DNA from: Macrosoma leucophasiata
Lineage: Eukaryota > Arthropoda > Insecta > Lepidoptera > Hedylidae
Assembly: GCA_036365455.1 (NCBI GenBank)
Contig: JAWQUS010000026.1
Span: 12,480,001 to 12,544,000, forward strand
Direction: 5' to 3'
Length of the DNA: 64,000 nt
Shown: positions 33,415 through 45,473 of the stretch, piece by piece
Position numbering within the stretch: the first letter of the stretch is position 1
Layout: every line of letters starts with the position of its first letter
The notes under the pieces: model-generated
What the model saw: the letters and a program-made list of their open reading frames with translations, nothing else
What the model was told of the DNA's origin: nothing
Database searches by the model: none
Translations under genes and position numbers: made by a program

Positions 33415-36071
33415 TACGTTACACTTCCCGATATTAACGTACTTTAAGCGGGTGGTACAAAAATACAAACGTTACAAATAAAGAATCCACGACGATTTAT
33501 AACTCGGCAGGACAGAATAATCATATCTAGCGCCTTGACATTTACATCATTGCCATTGCCACTGCCCACTGCCCACGTCTCGCGATAATCATTCAGCATT
33601 AATTGTAGAGTCTTCTCATTACTGCATAATTAAACCACACTTGTTAGTGTTGCAGTAAATTCTTGAAAGCAATTTTGTTGTTCAAGATTATTCGAATCGT
33701 GATATTGTTGACAAAGAGTCATGTTAAAGATTTCCGTGATTAGGTCTTGGGTATCTCTATGATTTACCACAATTATAATTTATAACATTTTTATTCAGAA
33801 TTTTAATTTCCTTATGTTGCTATATTACACCGTATTTGTTTTCAATAAATGTTTTAGTTGAATTTTATTGTTTGATTATTGTTTTATTTGCAAAATTATG
33901 GTATTATTTATTTATCATTCTACTTTTTCCCTAACATTATCAACAATCTTATCTTTATTGCTTAAAATCTACTTGTTAACTATTCTATTTTCTTTAAATA
34001 CGTCATTTTTTTTAACAAAATTATGAATACTTTTCAAATACACCAACCTATTTTCATGACCTCATATCTTAATGCAAAAACAATATAAGGATATATTTAG
34101 CTCTTACGTCACCTAGCGCTCTTCAAATGACGTCTTAGTAAAGTAAAATAGAAGCAATTAAATGCACTGCGAGCTCAGAACAAGCTTCGAGACTTTTGAG
34201 AGATGTTTAAGACCCATCACGCCATCTTATCTTTTCATTTGATACAGAAATACAGTTGGGTTATGGAACTTAATGTTGCAATGAGATATACTGCTTGTAT
34301 TGTCAGTCGTTATCTTTTCCTAGATGTATGAAATATATTAAATTATAAATTTACAATATTTCTTCACATACACTTCACATACATGTTAACTTATAATTGA
34401 ACGTCAAAATACACGCCAATAACTACCATTAGTATCTATTGTATTTGGAATGAGAACTTGAAAGTTAAACTTTATTTCCGAGATATAAAGATATTATCAA
34501 GCAGTTATAGCCATTGTCAATTTAAATATCCCTCAACATTTTTTTTGGCAAAATCAAAATATCTATTTCTGTTTTGTTCTAAATAGTTCCGAAGTGTAAA
34601 AGACATTTATGAGATTAAAGTATTACATTTATTATAATCATTACCTGTTGGACATCGTTCAATGTTGCAAATTCATCTTCTTTATCATTACTAACATGAA
34701 TACATAATTCAACGTAGCAAATACCTTCCTAGTAATATTTAAATAATGCAACTAAATATGTATCGACAATACATATTATCGGAATTCTAATGTTTTCCTA
34801 GATATCAAATTGGGTCAGCAGCTTGTTGTTTATTATTATGTAAAATCGTAAATTCGTCGCGTGTAACAAACAGCATCCAAACACGCAAATATGTAAAATA
34901 TGATATTGTTAATTATAAATTTATAGCTGTTCCCCGCTGTTTCAGTCGTTTTAAAATTGTTTCCCGTCACTTCGCCATATTATGTTAAATTATTTAAATG
35001 AAGGGACCTACTACAGGAATTGAGACTTAAATGTTCACAAATGTCTTACATAAATTTCTGAACTGTTTACACTTAAATGTCAACGAAGCAAAAGTTATAA
35101 AAGTGTCACAATAAATTTAAATTTTGATGGTTGCTCAAAATTAAATGACGTTTGTAAATTAAATTAACGCACTATTCAAAACCAAGTTGGTTATTGCATT
35201 GTTTGAGTTTAATTAATATAACTTACGCAACTGACGACAGCAAGCGAGATAATTTCATTGTTTTTCACCAATTTTATTCCGTGAAAAAATATGTCGTAGA
35301 ATTCTACATGTTAATAACTTGTCCACTACAAGTACCTACCCTACCCTTTTCGCTCAATATTCCTCAGTATCTAAATTTGATAGTCTTCTACTTTTACCAG
35401 GGTATGTTCGTGATGATTTAAAAATCTTGGACATTCTAGATGATGCGTTCGTTATTGCAGACCTTATTTCCGATGAAAATGCTGAAGCGAACAACGTTCC
35501 GTGAAGAAATTTTGAAAAAAATAAAAATACTTGAAATGCTCAAAATAAAAATACTCTTGAGCGAACGTTACTTTCATGATCTGCCAATGACTTTACCAAA
35601 GATGACCTGCGATTTAACGCAGTCTCCTAGAATGGTGACGACGTATCGCCAAAAGAACCAAAAATTACCTTTTCATCAGGTAGACTTCTTACTACACGAT
35701 TAGCAACTTACTTAACGACAATATCACGCAATTAGAAAAGGCTTTTGTCCATAACTTAACTATAAAGAAAGAAAATATGATTAAGAACAGTTTGCATGAA
35801 CTATCCTAAAATCATTGATACGTTCGCCAATATATTGGCACAAATAATATTACATCACCTAATACAATTACGTAGTGACACAATCCACGTTTTAAGCACC
35901 CAAAAATAGCAGCTAAGTGACGGTGATGAATTTGTATATACATCACTGTCACTTTGACGTGAACAATTAGTGTCATTATGACGTCAGTTACTTTACGGAA
36001 TTCTATCCTCGTTTTGGTACGGTAACTGACTAGTTTCACATATCGGCAGTTATATCCCATTTGTGATGAAA
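33415..36071. other. Non-coding stretch with one unclassified open region
   Basis: Mostly AT-rich and featureless. Between about 35319 and 35504 a frame reads LLLLPGYVRDDLKILDILDDAFVIADLISDENAEANNVP (in part), which is acidic and more protein-like than its surroundings, followed by broken frames to about 35700. It might be a decayed transposase N-terminus, but no motif proves this. Confidence 0.3.
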
Positions 36072-36180
36072 AGGGGTAGAGCTCCGGTGATCCAGCTCAA
36101 ATGCGAAGGCACCAGCGCATTACCCAATTTACGTGTCTTTAAAAATAAGTATTCAGCAGCTGTACCATACTCCATAAACG
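36072..36180 (+). repeat. Family A repeat, head fragment
   Basis: GGTAGAGCTCCGGTGATCCA, GGCACCAGCGCATTACCCAA and TATTCAGCAGCTGTACCAT mark a diverged head. The tail is missing. Confidence 0.5.
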
Positions 36181-36365
36181 TACGGCTTCGTTATTTCCGA
36201 AGAAATTTCAGAAGTTAGAACATTGAAATTTTAGAAATTTCAATGTTCTTTTGTCATTTTCGTGGTCTAAAATAAGAATACTGAGAGATGGTATGGATCT
36301 CGGTAGGAAGAGGCGACCCTATAGACATTAATCGGTCAAACTAATGTAAAAAGCGAAAAAAACGT

Positions 36366-36660
36366 AACGTAACTTCACGCCTGTAATCCTCGAAGGGGTA
36401 GGCAGAGGTAAATGCATGCATTCAAGCATACATGCAAACACCCACGATTCGCCGGTTACGTTTTTGGCGTCTATGTGTCGAGCCTCTTGACATCTCCGGG
36501 CACATTACCAAACTGAGAAATTTCCAGAAAATGGAAAAATCCGAATAGAACCAGAGATAAAGGTTTTGCACCATTATCTCTGATAACCCCCAACCCGGGA
36601 ATCGAACCGAGGACCTTGGCGTAGTAGTAGTGGCCTGCTACCACTAGGCTACCGAGGCAG
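36366..36660 (-). mobile_element. tRNA-derived SINE, full length
   Basis: On the minus strand the head reads CTGCCTCGGTAGCCTAGTGG (box A) and, after CACTACTACTACGCCAAGG, box B GGTTCGATTCCCGGG. The body includes TTATCTCTGGTTCTATTCGG and AATGTGCCCGGAGATGTCAA, and the end CTCTGCCTACCCCTTCGAGG-TTACAGGCGTGAAG. The shared order with 13596-13850 defines the family. Confidence 0.8.
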
Positions 36661-36827
36661 TTTGTAAAAGCGAGAAATTCTAATAGCAGTTCATATCACT
36701 TACGCCGACGATTTAATCCCAAGCCTCAGCCCTATCAGAACTGACCTACTGCCACCAAGCTACCGACCTACAATTAAAATAGTTGCTTTACAAAATCTCC
36801 ATAATATGACGCATAATAATATAATAA

Positions 36828-36945
36828 TAATAATGGCAACCCATTATACGTCCCACTGCTGGGCACGAGTCTCTCCCCTTTTTGGGGGGAGGCCTGGAGC
36901 TTACTCCACCACGCTGCTCCAATGCGGATTGGTGCACTGACGGTG
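36828..36945 (-). mobile_element. 3' fragment of the 5S-derived SINE
   Basis: It matches the last about 115 bp of the 9201-9570 SINE in reverse (CCCATTATACGTCCCACTGC, CCTTTTTGGGGGGAGGCCTG, CCAATGCGGATTGGTG), with the same ATT-rich tail on its left side. The 5S-like head is absent: either a 5'-truncated SINE or the LINE end that donated this 3' part. Confidence 0.7.
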
Positions 36946-37958
36946 CTGATTGGTGCGGATGACGCATACTTTAACCAAAGTCACCAAAACCAGAATATAA
37001 ATAATGAATTTGCTCACCAATATATATTTACGTCACTCTAATAAATATATTGTTTTTTAATAAGACAGCAAGCCCCCAATATGTCAAATTGGATGGTAAA
37101 CTAACCTAAACGTTATTCATAATGATCGTTTAATTTTTTTTTTTTAATAATTTGTCATGACCATAGGTACAGTCTTTCAGTCGATACATATTGAATTTCA
37201 CATTTCTTTAAATTACTGAATATCCATATGGAAGATGACGATGATTAAATGCTTCCATGAGGAATATGATGAGATGATGGGGTAGCTCCAGTAAAGCGAT
37301 GGGGACTTTACTGAAGTTTTTACGAAGTTTTGGAGGCAATACGAAAAATCACTTTTCACTTCATAATATCACTTTCTTACACTCGTGAACATTATCGAAT
37401 GCCTTATGATAAAAATCCCACCATTTTTACACATAAAAACGCGACTATACACAAATTTCGAAAATAATATCACGCAGCGACACAGCTCTTTTCCGCGTGC
37501 CCGCCAAAACTCATGATCGTTTAATATCAAATAGGGTTGCTATCCATTCCTGCTCATGTGGATAGTAAATTTAATGGTATCCGAATACAGCAGTGTGCAA
37601 TAGGTAATCAATATATCTATCTGCCACCCCATGGCCAGCCGGAACTGTCATGTTCCGGTTAGATGGTAATGAATGTATGAATGTGTCTCCAAGCCAAGTC
37701 CCTTAAGGGTTAGGTTAAAAAAAAAGTAGCTAACTGCGAAAAAAAGTGTGTCATAGACTTACTTACAGGCAACTTTGACTATGTTTTTACCCAATATCCC
37801 TCAATACCTACGACCTATATGTTGGTGACAATATAGGGTAGAAAACTGAGACGTGCCTGATCAAACGTAAATTGTCCTAGCGTAGGCCTCCTTCTCTATT
37901 TCAAAATATTCAATATTAAAACTTTTTTCAATATTTCAAATTCAAATGCTCGCTACTA

Positions 37959-39822
37959 TCCCTATTTAATATTATAAATGTGAAAGTAACTCTGTCTGTC
38001 TGTCTGTCTGTTACCTTTACACGTCCAAACGAGTGAACCGATTTTGATGAAATTTGGTACAGAGATAGAGTTGACTTTGAGAACGAACATAGGCTACTTT
38101 TTGTCTCCTTATATTATCCCCATCCCCCTAAAGTAGGGAGTGGAAATTTGTATGGAGCATTCCACAATTTTCAAGATAGAAAGTTAAAACTCGGTATGTG
38201 AACTCTTTGAATTTAACAAACAATACGTACATCGTTTTTTTTTAGCAATCTGCCTTCATACTTTTAACACGGGGGGTGAAATTTGAAGGTATTGGGCTTA
38301 AGGCAGTGTTCAAGCTGGAAAGCCAAAAATAGGTATGCGGACTCTTTATTACTAAAAAAACACAACATTTGCTTATTATTGAATAATTTTTTTTAGAAAT
38401 CTGCTACACCCCCTAATATAGGGGATGGAAATTTGTATGGAGCATTCCACAACGGCATTAAAATTTTGTCAGTTTTTAATGCCGTTGTTTATGTCGTGAA
38501 AGTGGCAAACAAACATGCAGTTCACATTGATGTTAAGTGATGACTGCAGCCTATAGACACCCACACAAAGATCAGAGGTCAAATGCAGATGCGTTACCAC
38601 TTCTGAGGCCTAAGGTGTTATGCCTCTGTGCCGGAAATTACAGGGCCGTATATTACCTCCTGACCGGAATACGATAGTGCTGAACACTACCATTTAGCGG
38701 CAAGAATATTAGGTAATTCGGTGGTACCTACGCCTGCGAGCTGCTTCACTGGAGCTCCTACCACCAGAAAAAATGTTTTTATGAAATTTGCCTGAAAATT
38801 GGTTAACGGACTTCTTATGTTATGTACGAAAAATAGTTGCATCTATAATATTTTTGAAATGTTCCCCCACACCCCTAAAAATGGGTAATGGAAATTGGTA
38901 TGGGACTTACCGCAATTTTCAAGGTGGAATATTAGTGAACAGGCTCTTTGGTACAAAAAAAAATATAAAGCAATAAACAAATATTAATACTCTTGGAAAA
39001 AGATAAGAAGCAGTGTTACCCATGGCCTTTGATGGATCACAAGTTTTTTAAAACTCGCTAACGCTGTCTTCTTGTTCTGCACTTAAGTCGGAGCAGCGGC
39101 CGCCCTACCTTTGCTCTGAGTTAGACGGTTAATTCTACATTAATTATTTATTTGCTTTTGATTTTCTAATTGTATACGAAAATGTTATATAAAACTACTG
39201 TTCGTAGACTTAAAATTTGGTACAAGGTTTCATGATGTATAAGAAAGGATTTTTAGAGATAAATATAAAGGACTATATGACAACAGGCATAAACATTTTG
39301 GATTACAATAAAAATTGATCTGTGTAGACGAAATGGACAAATTGTCCTAAAGGGGGAAAATGAAGTGGTAAGTTTTTTATGGAAAGTTTCTCATTCCTGA
39401 ACTAAACAGTATAAAAACAGGCTCATGATTAGGAATTGTAAAAATGATCTGTTTAAGTGAAATGGACAAAATTTCCCCTTAAAGCGGCAAAATGGAGGGG
39501 TACTGTTTGTATGGAATTGAGGTTAAAATTTGCGTGGGAATTTTGGTAGTTTCTAAGTTAGAGACTTGAAAAGTGATGTTCCAGTCTTTCTGTTAGGTAT
39601 AAAAAAATAGGTACGTGCTTCAGTACTTTGCCACAATCACCCCTAAACTTTAAAATATAAGGGGTTAAAATTAAATAGAGATTTCTAAGTTATAGACGTG
39701 ATTAAGAACTCCACATATAGGTACGCGACGGGAAACTTGATTAGGACATTTCCATAGGATTGTAAAATTTAAATTATTTATAAAACGAGATCCACGCGGG
39801 CGTAGCCGCGGGCAACAGCTAG
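37959..39822 (+). mobile_element. 1.86-kb non-autonomous Helitron with internal repeats
   Basis: It starts TCCCTATTTAATATTATAAA after A58, followed by a GTCTGTCTGTCTGTCTGT run. It ends with the hairpin GCGGGCGTAGCCGC, GGCAACAG and CTAG (39819-39822), then T. Inside, a degenerate block (CCCCTAAA..., GGGATGGAAATTTGTATGGA, GCATTCCACAATTTTC) recurs near 38120, 38405 and 38870, showing internal tandem amplification. No Rep/helicase frame. A family A copy is inserted at 38497-38770. The first 242 bases of the window end in nearly the same text. Confidence 0.8.
38497..38770 (-). repeat. Family A SINE-like repeat inside the Helitron
   Basis: Nearly full length: AAGTGGCAAACAAACATGCA at the tail side to GGAGCTCCTACCACCAGAAA at the head side. 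It interrupts the Helitron, so it is younger than that insertion. Confidence 0.85.
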
Positions 39823-41435
39823 TATTTCTATATATTCATGAATAACTCAATGTTGTCAATGTAAAAACTATTAAATAGCTCATACTATGTCAAATGTTAC
39901 TACCTTAATAAAGCCAACCCTAAAGTTGGTCATGCGAAAGTTCTTCAGTCCTATAACAATTCTGACAGCACCACTGTTGCCAACCCTAAAACGACCTTGT
40001 CTGAACTCGAACACAAATGTCAAAGCTACAACTGTAATCTCTATCCATCTAGCTCTTATCAAGTTTGCGTTAACACAAACACTCGATTATTCTCTACTAA
40101 TTGAATGAAAAATTGCGAAGGCCGGATCCGTTTAACATAGTTATTTTCCATATCCCTTTTATGAGGACATTTAGACAAAAGCTGAACTCCTCTGTTACGG
40201 ACGAGGGTTGCGTGGAGTGGTGATATTGTGAATAATGAAATTGGTGAATTATACGTTTTAAACTGATACACGTATGCAGAGGTGAGCGAATGGTAGCGAG
40301 TATCTATGACAGAAAACCGACCGCCGTACATTCCGAAATATACCCTCCGTGTACGTGCATAATTATTTTTATGAGTAGAAAATGAAGGTAAGTCTATGTG
40401 CTAGTTTTCAAATGTAGGTACCTTAAATATATTTTTCTTAATTATTTGCACCGACCTGCAGTAACAGTGGTGGATATATGACGTACCAAGTATATAATAT
40501 TTAGGTATTTTAAAAGGAAGCAATATTTGATTTATTTAGGTAAATTTTAAATTTAGATGGGATCGCGAGCTACGTCGTCTACACCTCACATCCTACTCTT
40601 CATATTTATGGCTACAATACTATAGATAACGAACTGATTGAAGCTATTGGCGACGCCGGTATTATAAACGTCGACTCGGCACAGGTACCTCCGTTCGCAA
40701 TTAAAATAAAATCTTCAGTAGATAAATTATATTCATTAGTTCGATAATATTTGACTCCATTCTAATTGTATCCGTCTAAACTGCTCAAGTGAAAGGCGCA
40801 AACATAGTCGGAGGTCTTATCATAATAATATGGCCAAGCAAGAACGTCTAGTTAGGTGGAATTCGCGAGGTTATCAAGACTAAGCCGCTTCTTCGCGTGT
40901 CAGACCTACGCTAGCTATACCCAAGTAACATGAAGTATTTATTTTGTTTTAGTACCTAAATCAAAGGTACTTAATCCTTCAAGGATCGTACGGCCACCGG
41001 CGGCGAGACACAATTGAATTTCAATTGTCATTTATTTCTCGTGTCTGGAGAGATTAAAGTGGTTTTAGAGATTTTCTTTAAACCTATATTTATTTTTTAC
41101 TTCAATTACATTAGTGAGATTACTACTAATTACCTTTAGTGAGAAAGCCACTACTCATTTGATTTCGTTTTATTTCATATCAGTGGCAAATTTATTTACT
41201 GCAGTGATCTTAATAAAACTTTTGAGACTACTCTGTACAATGAGACATAGTAGAGTTGATACACTGTCATTTGGTGACACATAAATTATGAAAGATATTG
41301 CAGTGGTGCTTATTATATAGGTACTTGAGATCAGGAACCTTACCATCAATAACTATTGGGGATCTACCAGAAATAATTGGAAACAGGAGTTAAAATATTT
41401 TCGTTGAAAATAAACTGTTCGTTTCTACTAAATAT
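39823..41435. other. Mostly non-coding stretch
   Basis: Apart from the candidate exon at 40557-40683, no supported features. Frames at 39880-40130 and 40059-40331 have no recognisable composition or motif. Confidence 0.4.
40557..40683 (+). CDS. Candidate orphan exon, unrecognised protein
   Basis: Following an acceptor-like TTTTAAATTTAG, 127 bases read without stop as GIASYVVYTSHPTLHIYGYN and then a segment ending EAIGDAGIINVDSAQ, stopping at a donor-like CAG|GTACCT. The codon use and residue mix look more coding than the surrounding AT-rich DNA, and both splice signals sit at the edges of the protein-like part. I do not recognise the protein. No partner exon was found nearby, so it may equally be chance or a captured fragment. 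Confidence 0.25.
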
Positions 41436-41695
41436 TTTTTTTTATTCATTTATTTATTTTATTTATTTATTTATACTTTCAAGCACAAAAATGTAACATG
41501 AGGCGGACTTAATGCTAAGTAGCATTCTCTGCCAGTCAACCTTTGAGTTGTATAGAAAACATTAAAAAGGTGCAGAACATTGCAAATAATCTAATCTAGT
41601 TATAACGACTAAAGATAAGTATAAATAACATTTTTAAAAGTAACAAACACAAGAATACCTATTGTTATATGGAATATATTACTTAAACCGAAAAA

Positions 41696-41697
<2 letters not shown>

Positions 41698-41730
<33 letters not shown>

Positions 41731-41813
41731 TAAGCTAAATATATATTTTTATAAATACATATATATATATAACACATATACACATATATATCCAAATACA
41801 TATACCTAAATAC
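41698..41813. repeat. AT microsatellite in the LINE 3' region
   Basis: Runs of (AT)n at about 41698-41725 and 41758-41800, interrupted by short ATAC units. It lies in the 3' untranslated part of the LINE. Confidence 0.85.
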
Positions 41814-41911
41814 CTATAAAAATATTTAAATAAATGCAACGAAAAATAGTAAACTCAAAGCAGACATAGCGTGAAGAACATGTAGATAACTGTCACAAAT
41901 GTACAAAAAAC

Positions 41912-43711
41912 TCAAAGCATCCTCAAATAATGCTCACGTAGCTTTCGTTTAAACGATAATTTAGTCTTAGCTTTTCTGATGTCCACGGGGAGTGCGTTCC
42001 AAAGCTTTATTGCCGAAATGGTGAAAGAGTTAGACATGAAACCTGTTCGGTGAAAAGGAATGATAAGGGTGAGATAATTAGAAGAACGAAGACAGAGATC
42101 ATGAGAGTTACCCAGGATTTGAAATTTGCTTTTGAGATAATCAGGAGAGTTTGGATCGTTAATGATAGAGTATAACAAGCATAATAATCTGATGGATCTA
42201 CGCTGTCGAATAGGCAGCCATTTCAACTTACAGCGGTAGGAAGAGATATGATCAAATTTGCGTAAATTGAAAATAAAGCGTATACAATTATTATAAATAC
42301 GATCCAGTTTATTTAGAAATTCTTGAGATAGATCAGGATAGCAAACATCAGCATAATCGAGTATGGGGAGCAAAAGTGATTGAACAAGAAGTGATTTGGT
42401 CTTAGATGGCAAAAAAAATTTAAACCGGTATAGAGACCGTAGCGAAGCTGTTACACTTTTACTCACATGAGTGACTTGCTTATTCCAATTCAGTGTGGAA
42501 TCCATATACAAACCCAGGTTTTTAACTTCTTGTGAGAAAGGAATGAGCAAGCCATTGAATGCAACATGCGAGAGGTTATTTATATCAATATTATTCACAA
42601 AGTACGAGCTACCCAAAATAATGGCTTGACATTTGGAGACATTCACCGTTATACCAAATTGATTAGACCAGAGTAATATTTGTTGCAAGTTAAAGTTCAA
42701 ATTTGTTATGGCGTCATCCAATTTGTCTGGATCAGTCTGAGCATAAAGCTGCAAATCATCGGCATACAAATGGTAAGAACAATTGAGGCGTTCAGTAAGG
42801 GAGTTTATAAATAATGAAAACAAAAGAGGAGACAATATACCGCCTTGCGGTACGCCAGAGGCCAGATCGCACCAATCAGACAAGTCACGATTGACGCGAA
42901 CTGCCTGCTTGCGACCGCGAAGATAGGACGAAAACCAGTCTAGAACTAATGATGAGGCGCCACTTTGCCTGAGGATTGAAATCAAGATATCATAGTCCAC
43001 GTGGTTAAATGCATTCGAGAAATCGATTAATACCAAGACTGTCAGCCGAGAATCCTCCATGGCAGCTCTTACATCCTCAGTAATTTTTAACAAGGCAGTA
43101 GTTGTGCTGTGGGACGGGCGAAAACCAGATTGGTATTGCGATAAAAGATTATTTGATAAAATATGTCGAGACAGTTGCTTCTGAACTACCGCTTCTAATA
43201 ATTTTGAAAGAAAAGGCAAAATGGAAATTGGTCTGAAATGGTTGGTACAGCAGGGATTAGATACTTTAGGAAGAGGTATGATATGGGCCTTCCGCCATAA
43301 TGATGGGAATGTCCCTGATTCCAACGAAAAATTGATAATTTGCGTAAGAAAGGGAATAATGTGATCAAGTATCAAGATTATCATCATTCTACTCACGTCA
43401 TCACAGCCTACTGCCTTAGATTTTATAGAACAAAAGGTTTTTTTAACCTCATCATTAGAAACTCGAGAAAAAGAGAACGAATGGAATATAGGCAAGGAAG
43501 TCAAATATTGAATAGCAGAGTGTTTAGCTTGCTGCTCTAAAGGGGAACTTTTTGCAAAATGTTGATTTAATTCATTTACTGAACAATTAGCAGCTGCTAA
43601 ATCGAGCATGGGTTTGGAGAAGCCAAGAGATTTTAAAAACTTCCACACATCAGCCGAAGAACAATCAGAGATATTATCGAAAATATAGCGGCGTTTAGCT
43701 GTTCTCACCAT
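41912..43711 (-). CDS. LINE ORF2 fragment: reverse transcriptase, CR1/L2-like
   Basis: A 599-aa frame without stops. It covers the RT fingers (FRPISILPFLSKLLE, about 159-173; QYQSGFRPSHSTTTALL, about 192-208), motif A (VLIDFSNAFNHVDYD, D230), GVPQGGILSPLLFSLFINSL (about 286-305) and the catalytic YADD (316-319). The thumb and C-terminal tail end ISAIKLWNALPVDIR...FKRKLREHYL, the kind of ending seen in CR1/L2-group LINEs. All RT catalytic residues are present, but the upstream endonuclease is missing and a TAG precedes the frame by about 30 codons. This copy therefore cannot move on its own. The first ATG (43711) is internal to the original ORF2. Confidence 0.9.
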   Translation of the reverse strand: MVRTAKRRYIFDNISDCSSADVWKFLKSLGFSKPMLDLAAANCSVNELNQHFAKSSPLEQQAKHSAIQYLTSLPIFHSFSFSRVSNDEVKKTFCSIKSKAVGCDDVSRMMIILILDHIIPFLTQIINFSLESGTFPSLWRKAHIIPLPKVSNPCCTNHFRPISILPFLSKLLEAVVQKQLSRHILSNNLLSQYQSGFRPSHSTTTALLKITEDVRAAMEDSRLTVLVLIDFSNAFNHVDYDILISILRQSGASSLVLDWFSSYLRGRKQAVRVNRDLSDWCDLASGVPQGGILSPLLFSLFINSLTERLNCSYHLYADDLQLYAQTDPDKLDDAITNLNFNLQQILLWSNQFGITVNVSKCQAIILGSSYFVNNIDINNLSHVAFNGLLIPFSQEVKNLGLYMDSTLNWNKQVTHVSKSVTASLRSLYRFKFFLPSKTKSLLVQSLLLPILDYADVCYPDLSQEFLNKLDRIYNNCIRFIFNLRKFDHISSYRCKLKWLPIRQRRSIRLLCLLYSIINDPNSPDYLKSKFQILGNSHDLCLRSSNYLTLIIPFHRTGFMSNSFTISAIKLWNALPVDIRKAKTKLSFKRKLREHYLRML

Positions 43712-43805
43712 TCGGTTGCAGCGATTTCGAGCTTGCTTATAAAGTATATCATTTCCTCTATCGTCTATAATATCTACTTGATCATGTACCCATAAAAAAC
43801 CTTTC

Positions 43806-44149
43806 TACTCGTTGTCTTTTTCGTTTGGTTCCGCTATAAAATTCGCAGTAAAATATTCGTACTGTACGGTTCGCTTATCACGATTCTCGGTATCAGAGCT
43901 CGAATCAAACCATGATTCAATAGTTACAAAACTTGAATATTATATATGTATTGTTCCTGTTACTTTTGAACTGTCACTATGTACGGCCTGTCGTTAGGTA
44001 AAAACAAGAATATATTATCATAATAATTATTATCACACATGCAGCCTCAATGTCTGCTGTTTTTACACAATCATAACGCAGATATTTATTGTACTCCTCC
44101 TTCTCGCGCCGTACTCCTCATTACTGAGGGTCGTGATGCCCCCGATGGG
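43806..44149. other. Non-coding stretch, nothing recognised
   Basis: Flank of the LINE insertion. No supported feature. Confidence 0.4.
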
Positions 44150-44265
44150 AGATTCATTTCTGATGGACGGCTCTGTAATTTCCGGCACAGAGGCATAACA
44201 CATTAGGCCTCAGGAGTGATAACGCATCTGCATTTTGACCTTGTTCTTTGTGTGGGTTTGGTCAT
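44150..44265 (+). repeat. Family A repeat, 3' fragment
   Basis: CTGTAATTTCCGGCACAGAG, ATTAGGCCTCAGGAGTGATA and TGACCTTGTTCTTTGTGTGG give the second half of the family. It stops before the terminal GTTTGCCAC. Confidence 0.7.
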
Positions 44266-45048
44266 TTTTAGTTCTTTTTTTCATATTCTTATACTTAGAT
44301 GATCATCTTCTAAATCAGTTTTCGTCTGTACGCAGTGGCAAAACATAACTGGCCATGTATGAATGCTAGTGCGTACAATTAGGAGATGCCTATTTAAAGG
44401 TACTACCTAAAATACCATAGGTTTTCGTGTAATCTAATGTTATAGATTTTTTGAGAACTTATTAAGAGAACTGTTTTCCACATGTTATTGACGCAGTAGT
44501 ATTAAAGATAATTTAAGGCCTTTATCTTTGAATATGGAAAATAGTTCTCAAAATCTCAACAGTGACAATTAAAATGGTAAATTTTCGGTTGTTTTCTTAA
44601 ATGAACTTCAGAACTGTTTATTAAAAAAAAATAATAATAATATGCATCATATTTGATATGGAGACCTTTTAATATAAAGACCCTTCACGCGTTTGATCTA
44701 ACATTTTTTTTACTTTTTTAGGCATTTGGTTACTGAACCCCTATGAAACTATTAAATTAATACTTTCATTAATTCATAATATATTGACACGTTCGCTTCG
44801 GCATCTCCCCTTGAAATAGTATCCGAGGTACGGCGTAGAGCAAAACTGTGCACGCAAGGCTAGCGAGGCTCAGATAAGGGTAAAATGTCACATCGTATCG
44901 GAACTGGCCTGTTATTGTGCTAGACTAGTCCATATCTAGACAAATAGCAAATAATATTGCTATATTCAGTCTTCCAACTGCGTGAAAGACGATAAAAGTA
45001 AAATACCTATAATCAATTCTACAAATACAATTTCCTTGCCACCTTTTA

Positions 45049-45155
45049 CTGTTGGTAGAGTTCAAGTGTTCAATGGTAGCTTTCAGCGCTATCGTGTTCC
45101 GGTTAGATAGCCCCGCAATAATTTTCACAGAGGTGCAACAACTTAGGCATTTACT
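45049..45155 (+). repeat. Family A repeat, diverged fragment with internal deletion
   Basis: TACTGTTGGTAGAGTTCAAG jumps within about 30 bp to CGCTATCGTGTTCCGGTTAG, so the CACCGCATTACC block is deleted. It continues to CAACTTAGGCATT. Confidence 0.55.
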
Positions 45156-45317
45156 TAAAAATAACCTATAACATAGGACACAAAACACGTAGTTAGGTAA
45201 CTGGTGAATCGTGACTCGTGAGAGTTTTCTTGTATGCTTGAATGCTATCATCAACCTCAGCCTTACCCTTTGGGAAATATAATCGTGAAGTAGGTACCTA
45301 CGTTTTCATATTTATCC

Positions 45318-45473
45318 GAAGTGCGTTTTCATATTAAAGAAAAAACGGAAAGAATAATTTTACTTCGGGCACGAAACGAACCTGCGACCTCAGGATAACC
45401 AGTCCAGTCTTTCCGTTTTTTCTTTCACTCCTAAAGTTCATTCTTAAGTCTCCTCCTTCATAAGTAGTACAAT
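45318..45473 (-). mobile_element. tRNA-fragment fold-back with 19-bp flanking duplication
   Basis: The direct repeats TACGTTTTCATATTTATCC at 45299-45317 and 45474-45492 flank this 156-bp insert, as expected of a target-site duplication. Within it, AAAGAAAAAACGGAAAGA (45336-45353) is perfectly inverted at 45408-45425. Between these arms lies, on the minus strand, the 3' half of the same tRNA-like sequence as at 8431-8513 (CTGGACTGGTTATCC, GGTCGCAGGTTCG). No D arm, so not a tRNA gene. Confidence 0.65.

Larger units (their letters stand above)
41436..43805 (-). mobile_element. 5'-truncated CR1/L2-like LINE insertion
   Basis: It runs on the minus strand from about 43805, where recognisable ORF2 text starts abruptly, through the RT frame to an AT-rich 3' untranslated part. 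It ends at about 41436 in an AAATAAATAAAT-type tail, as LINEs do. Upstream of the long open frame, in-frame LINE text (LYKQARNRCNR) continues for about 30 codons to a TAG. The endonuclease part is missing. Confidence 0.8.
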
